Below, in pieces: positions 1 through 7,515 of a stretch of 10,704 nucleotides of DNA. The first letter of the stretch is position 1; every line of letters begins with the position of its first letter. Where the stretch lies: NCBI GenBank assembly GCA_020048935.1, contig JAIFLS010000103.1, forward strand, positions 1 through 10,704, read 5' to 3'. Below the pieces are notes generated by a model. The model saw only the letters and a list, made by a program, of their open reading frames with translations, did no database searches and had not been told where the DNA came from. The position numbers and the translations under genes are program-made. The DNA comes from a bacterium. GTDB lineage: Bacteria > Verrucomicrobiota > Kiritimatiellia > UBA8416.

Positions 1-190
1 GCAGGGAATTCTGAAAGAGTTTCCCTTCCGCAGGGTTTTGCTCCAAATGGGCGCAGTAGTCATCCGGTGAAACGCAAGCGGTGGTCTGCATTCTCTGCTC
101 AAGGGACTTCTCGAGGAAGGAATCCGCGTACATGGAAAGATCCATGCCCTGTTCCTGCTTGAGCAGTTGCTTGATCCCGGAGAAGCTCAT
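1..190 (-). CDS. CheR-type protein methyltransferase, N-terminal part (runs off left edge)
   Basis: Only the first 63 codons are present; the gene continues beyond base 1. The translation begins MSFSGIKQLLKQEQGMDLSM and continues through YADSFLEKSLEQRM and SPDDYCAHLEQNPAEG. This matches the helical N-terminal domain of CheR-type methyltransferases: a Gly-hydrophobic-Asp turn, then a Tyr, a basic helix and an 'Y..xL..NP.E' segment just before the expected 'T.FFR' motif, which is not in view. CheR enzymes methylate glutamates of chemoreceptors with S-adenosylmethionine. The ATG at 190-188 overlaps the stop of the preceding PAS-GAF-PAS gene (ATGA), with AAGGA about five bases upstream, so translational coupling is likely. 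It would be the second CheR-like enzyme in this operon, after the one inside the hybrid protein. The assignment rests on the N-terminal domain alone. Confidence 0.7.
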   Translation of the reverse strand, partial: MSFSGIKQLLKQEQGMDLSMYADSFLEKSLEQRMQTTACVSPDDYCAHLEQNPAEGKLFQNSL

Positions 191-1712
191 TCTGTCCTTC
201 CCTCGACAATTTTATATTTGTCCGGCTGCCCGGCTTGTTTCAGGAGTGCGTTGACTTCCTTTTTGAGTTCGACCATCGCCAGTTCGCGCCCAACCGTGAG
301 ACTCTGCCAGCGTTTCAATGCGTCCTTTTCCTGCTGAAGCGCCTCGAACGCAACCGCCTTTTGCGCCTCGGCGTCCTTGCTCGCGGTGATGTCAGACAGG
401 ATGCAATGGGTTTGCTTGAATGTTCCATCCGGCCAGTGTCCGATGCGTCCTTCAAAAGCAATGAAGCGACTTTCGCCATTCTTATGCAGCATTTTGAACT
501 CGGAATGAATTTTCCCATTGGCCTTGAACAGGGGGAATCGCTTGCGGAAAGCATCTGAAAATTCGGGTGCCAGAAAATCACCGAACCACTTGCCGATGAC
601 TTCTTCGCGCCGGTAACCGAGCGTTTCAAGCCAGGTGTGATTCACTTCGATGAAACGCCCATCTTCATCCAAGGACTGGTACCCCAGTGGTGCCTGATCG
701 AAGAGACTACGGAGACGATCTTCGCTCGCTCGCAGCGCCGTTTCGACATCCAGCCGTTGCAGTTCAGACGCGGCGCGCAGACCGACGGTCTGCAGAATGG
801 CTTCGGCTTGTGAACGGCTCGCCAGCGGACGGCGCGAGATCACGGCAATCAGGCCGATAGGCTGTCCGGCAAGGCCGAAGAGCGTCACGCCAATATAGCT
901 CTCCGCCCGCAGCTCCTGAAGCACCTGGTCACGGGGGAAGAACTGGCAGACGCTGGCAGGAAAACAACAGACCGTCTTGCCTACCACATCCCCGCAGGGG
1001 GTATCTTTCAAAGCGTAGGTCACGTTGTCCTCGAAATGACCATCGCAGTAGACGGCCACGGTCCGCGCGTTCAAACCGTCGCCTTCGAGCCGGTCAATGC
1101 ACACAAAATCCATTTCAAGGCTCTGCGCGAGATATTCGGCCAGCGACTGGAAGAACGGCCTGTCCGTCGAGTTTCCTCCAGTCTGCGCCAGAAAGGTCAA
1201 CACTGCCTCACGCTGCTTGCGCTCGTTGATGCTACTCATCACCACCCGGCACAATGGCGCGCCGTCTTCCGCCTGGGCGGCGGTGGCCGCCAGATGCGCC
1301 CAGAGGAGCGCGCCGTCGGGCTTGATCAGTCGCAGCTCGCATTCCTGGGGTTCGCCGGTCGCAAGGAGCCGCTTGTGGTGCAGGTAGTAGACATCCTGGT
1401 CCTCTTCGAAAATGAACCGGGTCAAGGGCTGCCGGACCAGCGCGGCACGGTTCACACCCAGCAGGGAGGCGGCGGTGAGGTTGGCTTCCAGGACCAGTCC
1501 CTTCTCGCGTCGTAGAGGTCGAAATAGCGCACCCGCCCGGCTTCGATCTCGGTCTGGGCCTTGCGCAGTTCGTCGTTCTGCATCTCCAGCTCGATCTGGT
1601 GCACGCGCAGTTCGTGGAGGAGACGCTGGGTTTCCGCGGGCGAGGTGGCCGCGAGGGGTTCCGGCGACAGGGCCAGTTTGGCCTCAGCCTGCTTGCGAAG
1701 ATCGTTGGTCAT
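187..1712 (-). pseudogene. PAS-GAF-PAS sensory protein, broken by a frameshifting deletion
   Basis: The gene opens at ATG 1712-1710 (MTNDLRKQAE..., GAGG eight bases upstream; this ATG overlaps the stop of the CheB/CheR hybrid). It reads 68 codons through a helical linker (HQIELEMQNDELRKAQ) to RYFDLYD at 1509. The matching sequence then resumes in another frame from 1506 (EKGLVLEANLTAASLLGV) and runs to the TGA at 189-187. In this family YFDLYD is normally followed by about ten residues resembling LAPVGYxTLS; only the two bases GC remain, so roughly 28 bp are missing. Without repair, translation stops at 1454-1452. The downstream part carries the rest of the first PAS domain (to about 1220), a GAF domain (about 1210-750; DTPCGDVV, RAESYIGVTLFG), a second PAS domain (about 720-380; APLGYQSLDEDG, ILSDIT) and a C-terminal coiled coil (GRELAMVELKKEVNALL). 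The open frame from 1455 lacks a good start of its own (GTG inside the PAS core). An assembly error is possible. Confidence 0.75.
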
Positions 1713-4510
1713 GGGGTTTTCCTCTGTTTTTTGGTTTTCGTCGGACTTGTCGGACCGGTCGGACACGTCTGACTCGACAGCTCGTGCAGCGCGCGGAATT
1801 TCTGCTCGAGTTCGCGCCGCGCATCCTCCGCCAGCTTGCGCTCCGTGATGTCCACGAAGGTGATCACCGCGCCCTCGATGACGTTGTCGAGCGTGCGGTA
1901 GGGCAGGATGCGCATGGTGTACCACTTGCCCTCCGCGGTCTGCACCTGCGCCTCCCTGGGAAGCAGGGTGTCCAGCACGGCCTGCACATCCAGCGGAAGG
2001 CGGTCGTAGCCCTTCAGGTTGGAAACGATGTGGCCGACGGGCCGTCCCACATCGGCAAGGATCAGGTTGATGAGGCGGGTGGCGGACGGGGTGAAGCGCA
2101 GGATGCGCAACTGGTGATCCACAAACACCGTGGCGATGCCCGTGCCGGCCAGCAGGTTGTTCATGTCGTTGTTGACCCGCGACAGGTCGGCCACCTTGGC
2201 CTGCAGTTCGGCGTTGACCGTGGCCAGTTCCTCGTTGACCGACTGCAATTCCTCCTTGGAGGTCTCCATCTCCTCGTTGGTGGATTGCATTTCCTCATTC
2301 ACCGACTGCATCTCTTCGTTGGAGGACTTGAGTTCCTCGTTCGCGGTCTCCAGTTCCTCATTGGCGGCCTGAAGATACTCCTCCTTGGCGCGCAGCTCCT
2401 GCTTGAGCGCCGTGATCTGCGTACCGTCCGGCGGTTCCCCTCCGACCTCCGACCTCCGACCTCTGCTTTTCGGTTCCTCCGGCGCCTCCTGCAGGATGAC
2501 CAGGAACAGGGGCGTCTCGGAGGGCGTGGCGGGCTTTGCCACCCGGCGCACGATCAGGTTGACCTTGCTGTAGTGGCCGTTCGTCTTCACGCGCAGGCCC
2601 GGGCAGCGCACGGTCTCCGGGGTTCCGATGGCCTTGTGCAGGGCCGTGATCAGGTTGTGCTTCAGCCCTTCGCGGGCCATCTTGAGGATGTTGCTCGCCC
2701 CGACCATGCCCGGGGCGAGTTCGAGATAGAGGCCGGTGCGGCCATGCAGATAGAGGATGTCGCCCTCAGCGGTGACCAGTGCAGCGGCCGCAACGATCTC
2801 CTGCAACAGCGCGGTTTCGGTCAGCTCGCGCAGCGGCAGCTTCGCGGGTGCCGCCGTTCGCGCGGCAGGCCGAACCGGCCGCTCTTCCTGCGCCCCGGCC
2901 AGGGGCGGCAGGAACCGGCCCGGGGCAGCGCGGGGCAGGCCGTGGACATTGTCCCTGCGCTGGTAGAGCTTGGCCTTGCGGTCCAGGCCGCTGAAGAGTT
3001 CCAGGTGCTCGCCCACTGTCTCGGAGGTGCCCAGGAAGAGAAAGCCACCCGGGTTGAGCGCGTAGTGGAACAGGGGAATGAGTCTCTTCTGCAGTTCAGC
3101 GCCCATGTAGATCAGCAGGTTGCGGCAACTGATCAGGTCGAGCTTGGAGAAGGGCGGGTCCTTGATGACGTCCTGCTCGGAGAAGACCAGCAGGTCCCGG
3201 ATGTTCTTGTGAATGCGGTAGGCGGGCGGATTTCCGTCCGCGCCGCCGGGTTCGGGCGCAAAGAACCGCGCCAGCCGCTCCGGGGTGAGGTCGGCGGCGA
3301 TACTGGCCGGATAGATGCCGGCGCGGGCCACAGCCACGGCATGGCTGTCGAGGTCGGAGGCGAAGACCTGGAGGGTGGTGAAGCTCTGCCGTTGCGCCTC
3401 CAGTCGCTCCTGCAGCAGGATGGCCAGCGAATAGGCCTCCTCGCCGGTGGAACAGCCCGGCACCCAGACGCGAAGGGTCGCGCCCGCCGGGCGACCGGCA
3501 AAGAGCTTGGGGATGACCTGCGCCTCAAGGGCGGCAAAGGCCGCAGGATCGCGAAAGAAGTTGGTCACACCGATCAGCAGGTCGCGGAAGAGCGCCTCCG
3601 TTTCGGCCGGCGTTGCCTGCATGAACTTGACATAGCCCTCCAGGGTTTCGATCTGGTGGACGGCCATGCGCCGCTCGATCCGCCGCCGGATGGTGGCGGG
3701 CTTGTAGTGGGAGAAGTCGTGACCCGTTTGATTGCGCAGAAGAATGAAGATCTTCTTCAGCGCATTCTCGGCCTTGGGGGACGGTGCGGTCTCGGGTGAA
3801 CAGCCGAAGGCGTGGGTCGCGTAGGCGATGAGCTGGGCTGGCATGTCGGCCGGGGGCAGCTCGAAGTCCACCAGGCCGGTGGCGATGGCGCTGCGCGGCA
3901 TGCCGTCGTACTCGGTGGACGCGGGGGTCTGGGCCATGACCATGCCGCCCTCGCCCTTGATGGCGCGCACGCCCAGCGTCCCGTCGCTGCCCGTGCCCGA
4001 GAGCACGATGCCGATGGCCCGCTCGTGCTGGTCCTGGGCCAGGGAGCGGAAGAAGAAATCGATGGGCAGGCGCTGGCCGCGCGGGGCGGCCGGCTCCAGC
4101 AGTTGCAGGGCGCCGTTCAGAAAGGCCATGTCACGGCCCGGTGGAATGATATAGGCGCAGTTGGGCTGGACCGTCATGCCGTCCTCGACCTCGAAGACCT
4201 GCATGCGCGTGTAGCGCCGGATCAGTTCGGTCAGGATGCTCTTGTGGTCGGGGGCCAGGTGCTGCACGAGCACAAAGGCAATGCCGGGGTCGGTCTCTGC
4301 CGGCATGCCCGAAAAGAAAGCCTCGAACGCCGCCAGTCCGCCGGCGGAGGCACCGATCCCCACGACAGGGAAGCCGGCAGCGGCCTGGTCGGGCGTTGGC
4401 TGCGCATAAATGGCGTTTTCAACGGGATCTGTTGACGTAGGGGGCTGCGTTTTCCCGCGATGTGCAACGCGCCGTTCGGTGAGGTCCTTGTTCTTCCTAG
4501 TCATGCCCAT
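1709..4510 (-). CDS. CheB methylesterase - CheR methyltransferase - PAS hybrid signalling protein
   Basis: A 933-aa multidomain protein. Residues 48-230 are a CheB methylesterase/deamidase domain with the apparent triad Ser55 (GIGASAGG), His84 (VQHLAPDH) and Asp176 (GTGSDG); there is no receiver domain in front. Residues 245-520 are CheR, with LLIGVTNFFR before the SAM-binding VWVPGCSTGEEAYSLA (348-363), ASDLD and LISCRNLLIYM. Residues 565-675 look PAS-like. A coiled coil (about 695-775) of heptads such as NEELETANEEL and NEEMQSTNEEM leads to a PAS domain (785-893, ending FVDITERK). The hybrid should add and remove methyl groups on receptor glutamates, or act in a related sensory pathway. The first ATG (4510) has GGGG only three bases away; the ATG at 4504 is better spaced, so the true start may be two codons later. 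The C-terminus is a TxP repeat tail, and the stop overlaps the next gene (ATGA). Confidence 0.95.
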   Translation of the reverse strand: MGMTRKNKDLTERRVAHRGKTQPPTSTDPVENAIYAQPTPDQAAAGFPVVGIGASAGGLAAFEAFFSGMPAETDPGIAFVLVQHLAPDHKSILTELIRRYTRMQVFEVEDGMTVQPNCAYIIPPGRDMAFLNGALQLLEPAAPRGQRLPIDFFFRSLAQDQHERAIGIVLSGTGSDGTLGVRAIKGEGGMVMAQTPASTEYDGMPRSAIATGLVDFELPPADMPAQLIAYATHAFGCSPETAPSPKAENALKKIFILLRNQTGHDFSHYKPATIRRRIERRMAVHQIETLEGYVKFMQATPAETEALFRDLLIGVTNFFRDPAAFAALEAQVIPKLFAGRPAGATLRVWVPGCSTGEEAYSLAILLQERLEAQRQSFTTLQVFASDLDSHAVAVARAGIYPASIAADLTPERLARFFAPEPGGADGNPPAYRIHKNIRDLLVFSEQDVIKDPPFSKLDLISCRNLLIYMGAELQKRLIPLFHYALNPGGFLFLGTSETVGEHLELFSGLDRKAKLYQRRDNVHGLPRAAPGRFLPPLAGAQEERPVRPAARTAAPAKLPLRELTETALLQEIVAAAALVTAEGDILYLHGRTGLYLELAPGMVGASNILKMAREGLKHNLITALHKAIGTPETVRCPGLRVKTNGHYSKVNLIVRRVAKPATPSETPLFLVILQEAPEEPKSRGRRSEVGGEPPDGTQITALKQELRAKEEYLQAANEELETANEELKSSNEEMQSVNEEMQSTNEEMETSKEELQSVNEELATVNAELQAKVADLSRVNNDMNNLLAGTGIATVFVDHQLRILRFTPSATRLINLILADVGRPVGHIVSNLKGYDRLPLDVQAVLDTLLPREAQVQTAEGKWYTMRILPYRTLDNVIEGAVITFVDITERKLAEDARRELEQKFRALHELSSQTCPTGPTSPTKTKKQRKTP
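1741..1776. repeat. Four 9-bp tandem repeats at the 3' end of the hybrid gene
   Basis: Four consecutive 9-base units, tcggacttg, tcggaccgg, tcggacacg and tctgactcg, share tcggac with a variable last triplet. They encode the T-C-P, T-G-P, T-S-P tail of the CheB/CheR protein, just before its stop and the overlapping start of the next gene. A multiple of three bases keeps the frame open. It could be slippage-generated or a copy of a dispersed short repeat. Confidence 0.7.
2441..2463. repeat. 7-bp tandem repeat (tccgacc)x3 in an interdomain linker
   Basis: Three perfect tandem copies of tccgacc (minus-strand reading ggtcgga), with a partial fourth, sit in the codons for the linker between the PAS-like segment and the coiled coil (about residues 683-692, RGRRSEVGGE). 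Three 7-bp units equal 21 bases, so the frame is kept. The core tcgga is shared with the 9-bp repeat near 1741-1776. Confidence 0.6.
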
Positions 4511-4607
4511 TTCCCCTTCGACAGAGCTCTGCCGCTCAATCTGGCTTTGTCGCCATGCGATGTATCACTCCCGCCGATCAAGTTATTGAGCGGATTTCTT
4601 CTGATCC

Positions 4608-4636
4608 TGAAAAGGTTCTGGAGAGGCCTTTGTCAA
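4608..4636 (-). promoter_or_regulatory. Candidate promoter of the CheB/CheR operon
   Basis: On the minus strand a perfect TTGACA (4636-4631) is followed after 17 bases by TTTTCA (4613-4608). The -35 is ideal and the -10 is poor, so an activator may be needed if it is used. It lies about 100 bases upstream of the hybrid gene start, and the GGGGATTCCCC palindrome lies about 28 bases upstream of the -35, a plausible operator position. Confidence 0.35.
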
Positions 4637-4663
4637 CCGTCCATTGGCGATTCAGAGAATAGT

Positions 4664-4674
4664 GGGGATTCCCC
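4664..4674. promoter_or_regulatory. 11-bp palindrome, possible operator
   Basis: GGGGATTCCCC is a perfect inverted repeat around the central T. It stands in the otherwise A/T-richer intergenic region, upstream of the candidate promoter of the CheB/CheR operon. A protein-binding role is inferred only from symmetry and position. Confidence 0.3.
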
Positions 4675-4883
4675 CGTGATGTAAAGCGATTATTATTCGC
4701 TCTTTTTGTCGCCGTTTCTTGAGCGTGAGATCATCATCGGCTCGTTCGACTCCAGTATCCGTCACTCCCCCTTCCGCTTCCGCGTCGCGACATCCGAGCC
4801 GGACAACGCCCGGCAAAACTGCACACGATAAGCCAACTGCTGGCGGCGGGCGCTGATCACGCTGCGTTCCAATTCATGCACAC

Positions 4884-4912
4884 TTGACGCCGTCGGCGAA
4901 CTGCGATAGGTT
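4884..4912 (+). promoter_or_regulatory. Candidate sigma-70-type promoter of lemA
   Basis: TTGACG (4884-4889) and TAGGTT (4907-4912) are separated by 17 bases. This predicts transcription starting near 4919 and a leader of about 87 bases before the lemA ATG at 5006. The -35 matches five of six consensus bases and the -10 is moderate. Confidence 0.45.
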
Positions 4913-5005
4913 TTCGTCCGTTTCGCGAGGGGCATCTGTCGCGGGACGTCGATGTGCAAAGGTGCCTGTATTCAAGTGCTGGACAATTATAATAGGAGTC
5001 AGATC

Positions 5006-5593
5006 ATGCTCGGTCTCATCATCACCGTCGCCGTCGTTGTCGTCATCGCCCTCTTTGTTGGCGGTATCTACAACAGCCTGGTTGCCTTGCGCAACCGCTT
5101 CAAGAACGCCTTTGCGCAGATCGACGTGCAGCTCAAGCGCCGCTACGACCTGATCCCCAACCTGGTCGAGACCGCCAAGAGCTACATGAAACACGAACGC
5201 GAGACGCTGGAAGCGGTGGTCAATGCCCGTAACCAGGCCGCTGCCGCCGGCAAGGCCGCCGCCGCCAACCCGGGCAACCCGGCCGCCATGCAGCAACTGC
5301 TCGGGGCCGAAGGCGCGCTGGCCGGTGCCATGAGCAAACTGATGCTGGTCGTCGAGCAGTATCCGGATCTCAAGGCCAACCAGACCATGTCGCAACTCAT
5401 GGAGGAGCTGACCTCCACGGAGAACAAGGTCGCCTTCTCGCGCCAGGCGTTCAACGACGCGGTCATGCATTACAATACCGCCTGCGAGAAATTCCCGGCC
5501 GTGATGCTCGCCGGGGCCTTCGGCTTCCAGCCCGCCGCGCTGTTCGAGATCACCGATGTGCAGGAGCGCGTCGCACCGAAGGTCAGCTTCTAA
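5006..5593 (+). CDS. lemA: LemA family protein
   Basis: A 195-aa protein typical in length and content for LemA. It has an N-terminal hydrophobic segment (residues 2-22, LGLIITVAVVVVIALFVGG) followed by the family-defining N-A-F-A-Q-I-D-V-Q-L-K-R-R-Y-D-L-I-P-N-L-V-E-T stretch, a long helical core with an Ala/Asn/Pro-rich insertion (GKAAAANPGNPA), then MSQLMEELTSTENKVAFSRQ and the C-terminal FPAVMLAGAFGF. LemA proteins have a short outside tail, one membrane helix and a cytoplasmic helical bundle; their biochemical role is not settled. ATG 5006 is chosen because AGGAG (4994-4998) lies seven bases upstream; an in-frame ATG at 4952 lacks such a site and would put 18 unlikely residues before the membrane helix. 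The stop overlaps the next start (TAATG), giving a two-gene operon with the M48 peptidase, a common pairing. Confidence 0.93.
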   Translation: MLGLIITVAVVVVIALFVGGIYNSLVALRNRFKNAFAQIDVQLKRRYDLIPNLVETAKSYMKHERETLEAVVNARNQAAAAGKAAAANPGNPAAMQQLLGAEGALAGAMSKLMLVVEQYPDLKANQTMSQLMEELTSTENKVAFSRQAFNDAVMHYNTACEKFPAVMLAGAFGFQPAALFEITDVQERVAPKVSF

Positions 5594-7428
5594 TGGATTT
5601 CTTCGCGCATCAGGACCGCGCCCGGCGGAACACGTCCCTGCTTGTGCTGCTCTATGCACTGGCGGTCAGTGGAATCATAGCATCGATCTACCTGGTCGTC
5701 CGGCTGCTTTTCAGCAGCATGGAGGATGCAAACGGTGAGGTGGCGACCGGACTCTGGGATGCCGGACTCTTCGCGATGGTCTCGGGGGCCGTGCTCGCGC
5801 TCGTGCTGGCCGGCTCCCTGTTCAAGACCCTGCAGCTTTCGCAAGGCGGATCGGTTGTAGCCCGCTCGCTCGGCGGACGCCCCATCGAGCCGGGCACACG
5901 GGACAAGGATGAACGGCGCCTGCTGAATGTGGTCGAGGAAATGGCGCTGGCCGCCGGTATCGCCGTCCCTCAGGTCTATCTGCTGGATCACGAGCCCGGC
6001 ATCAACGCCTTCGCCGCGGGGTTCACCACTCGCGATGCGGTCATCGGCGTGACACGCGGCTGCGTCCAGCAGCTCTCGCGTGACGAGCTGCAGGGCGTGA
6101 TCGCACACGAGTTCAGCCATATCATGAATGGCGACATGCGCCTGAACATCCGGCTCATGGGCATTCTCTTCGGCATCCTGATGCTGACGATTGTCGGACG
6201 CATCCTGTTGCGCACCGCGCACCTTGGCGGTGGTCGGTCACGCAGCGACAAGAAAGGCGGAAACCCGCTGCCGTTCCTGGGGATCGCCCTGATCATTATT
6301 GGCTACATCGGCGTGTTCTTCGCCAACCTGATCAAGAGTGCCATCTCGCGGCAACGCGAGTATCTGTCGGATGCCTCAGCCGTGCAGTTCACCCGCAATC
6401 CGGACGGAATCGCCGGGGCACTGAAGAAGATCGGCGGCCTGAGCGCCGGGGCCACGGTGCAGAATGCGCACGCCTCGGAAGCCAGCCATCTGTTTTTCGG
6501 CCCCGTCAGCGGGTTCAGTTTCGGGGCGATGCTTTCGACGCATCCGCCACTGGCTGAACGCATCAGGCGCCTGGACCCTGCCTTCAATCCTGAGATCGCC
6601 CGCCTGATGGACGCACCGTCCGGCAGCCGTTCCGCTAGCGCTGGCGCGGCGGGCTTCGCGGGCGGGCATGCGGGCACGGCCAATCTTGGCGCGGCGGCGG
6701 CAACGCTGAAGCGTCTACCGGCATCGCTGCTCGATGAGGCGCGCGATCCCGCCGGCGCCAGAAGCATCATTTACGGCCTGCTTGTGTCCAACGAGGCCAA
6801 GGTGCAAAAGGCGCAGCAACGGTTGATCGAGAGCGCAGACCCGCAAGTGGCCTCGCGTCTGCCGGCAATCCGCGATGCCTTGTCCGCCCTGCCCTCCGGT
6901 ATGCGCCTGCCGCTGGCCGAACTGGCGGTCCCCGCCTTGCGCGTGATGCCCAGCGAGCAATACCCCAGGTTCCGCCAGGCCGTTCAAGCCGTGATCGAGG
7001 CCGATACGGAGATCGACCTGTTTGAATTCGCACTCAGCCACATGATCATCCGTCACGTCGCCTCCGCCTTCAGCCGTCCCGACAAGGCCCCCGTCCGGTA
7101 TCGCGCCCTCGACGCGATCCTGCCAGCCTGCCGGACGGTACTGGGGGGACTCGCCGCCTGGGGCTCCAAGGATAAGGCGGAAAAGGCCTACGCGGCAGGG
7201 TTGAAATCGCTTGGGCAGCCCGCATCCAGGCTGGATGCCGATGCGGTCTCTCTACTGGCCATATCCGACGCGCTGGACGTGCTTGCCAGTGCCTCCCCCA
7301 CCCTCAAGCGCACCGTGATGGATGCCTGCGCGGCCTGTGTCCTGGCTGACGGGACCATCGCCATCGAGGAGACCGAACTGCTGAGGGCGATTGCCGACTC
7401 CATGGACATTCCGATGCCGATAATCTGA
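5593..7428 (+). CDS. M48 family (HtpX-like) membrane metallopeptidase with C-terminal TerB-like extension
   Basis: A 611-aa protein, about twice the length of E. coli HtpX. Two hydrophobic segments (residues 15-37 and 57-78) precede the M48 domain. That domain has HEFSH (172-176) as zinc-binding and catalytic motif and E256 in RQREYLSDASA as the likely third zinc ligand. Two more membrane segments lie at 188-206 and 225-247, and STHPPLAERIRRL (315-327) is the typical end of the domain. A Gly/Ala-rich linker (about 343-370) leads to roughly 240 extra residues. The end, MDACAACVLADGTIAIEETELLRAIADSM, resembles a TerB-like acidic motif (aDG.i...E..lL). The enzyme is expected to degrade damaged or unassembled membrane proteins on the cytoplasmic side. 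The start overlaps the lemA stop by one base and has only a weak ribosome site (AAGG), so translational coupling is likely. The TerB assignment is weaker than the M48 one. Confidence 0.92.
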   Translation: MDFFAHQDRARRNTSLLVLLYALAVSGIIASIYLVVRLLFSSMEDANGEVATGLWDAGLFAMVSGAVLALVLAGSLFKTLQLSQGGSVVARSLGGRPIEPGTRDKDERRLLNVVEEMALAAGIAVPQVYLLDHEPGINAFAAGFTTRDAVIGVTRGCVQQLSRDELQGVIAHEFSHIMNGDMRLNIRLMGILFGILMLTIVGRILLRTAHLGGGRSRSDKKGGNPLPFLGIALIIIGYIGVFFANLIKSAISRQREYLSDASAVQFTRNPDGIAGALKKIGGLSAGATVQNAHASEASHLFFGPVSGFSFGAMLSTHPPLAERIRRLDPAFNPEIARLMDAPSGSRSASAGAAGFAGGHAGTANLGAAAATLKRLPASLLDEARDPAGARSIIYGLLVSNEAKVQKAQQRLIESADPQVASRLPAIRDALSALPSGMRLPLAELAVPALRVMPSEQYPRFRQAVQAVIEADTEIDLFEFALSHMIIRHVASAFSRPDKAPVRYRALDAILPACRTVLGGLAAWGSKDKAEKAYAAGLKSLGQPASRLDADAVSLLAISDALDVLASASPTLKRTVMDACAACVLADGTIAIEETELLRAIADSMDIPMPII

Positions 7429-7461
7429 GCAGCAGGGCTCCAGCCGCCCCCGGTATTCAGC

Positions 7462-7515
7462 CTCGCGACAACGTTCCTGTCCGGGAAGCCCGCAACGGCA
7501 GGCGAGTAGGTTTTT
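7462..7515 (+). terminator. Candidate terminator after lemA-M48 operon
   Basis: An interrupted stem pairs CTCGC (7462-7466) with GCGAG (7502-7506), CGTT (7472-7475) with AACG (7494-7497), and CGGG (7482-7485) with CCCG (7489-7492) around an AAG loop. Five T residues follow at 7511-7515. It lies 34 bases after the M48 stop, between convergent genes. The internal loops make it weaker than a classical intrinsic terminator. Confidence 0.4.

Larger units (their letters stand above)
4511..5005. other. Divergent intergenic control region
   Basis: A stretch of 495 bases separates the start of the minus-strand chemotaxis-like operon from the plus-strand lemA start. I see no convincing gene: the short open frames here lack proper starts or family resemblance. 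It contains a candidate promoter on each strand, an 11-bp perfect palindrome (GGGGATTCCCC, 4664-4674) and a small A/T-loop hairpin (AGCGA/TCGCT, 4685-4701, followed by ctcttttt). The centre is more A/T-rich than the flanking genes, as expected for a regulatory region. Confidence 0.7.

Noticed and set aside
1412..3799. A 795-codon open frame on the plus strand opposite the CheB/CheR hybrid gene
   Set aside because: It mirrors a clearly real gene; GC-rich codon bias leaves the antisense frame open. Its repeated leucine-rich stretch is just the complement of the coiled-coil heptads.
4685..4707. Hairpin AGCGA/TCGCT followed by ctcttttt, terminator-like on the plus strand
   Set aside because: Only five pairs, and no plus-strand gene lies upstream that it could terminate.
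4762..4959. 65-codon minus-strand open frame in the divergent region
   Set aside because: It starts only at TTG, has no family resemblance, and covers the candidate lemA promoter.
4988..4993. Perfect TATAAT just before lemA
   Set aside because: No acceptable -35 at the right distance; transcription would start only a few bases before the ATG, and it abuts the AGGAG ribosome site.
4952..5005. Longer lemA start at ATG 4952
   Set aside because: It lacks a ribosome site and would add a hydrophilic stretch before the N-terminal membrane helix; ATG 5006 has AGGAG at good spacing.
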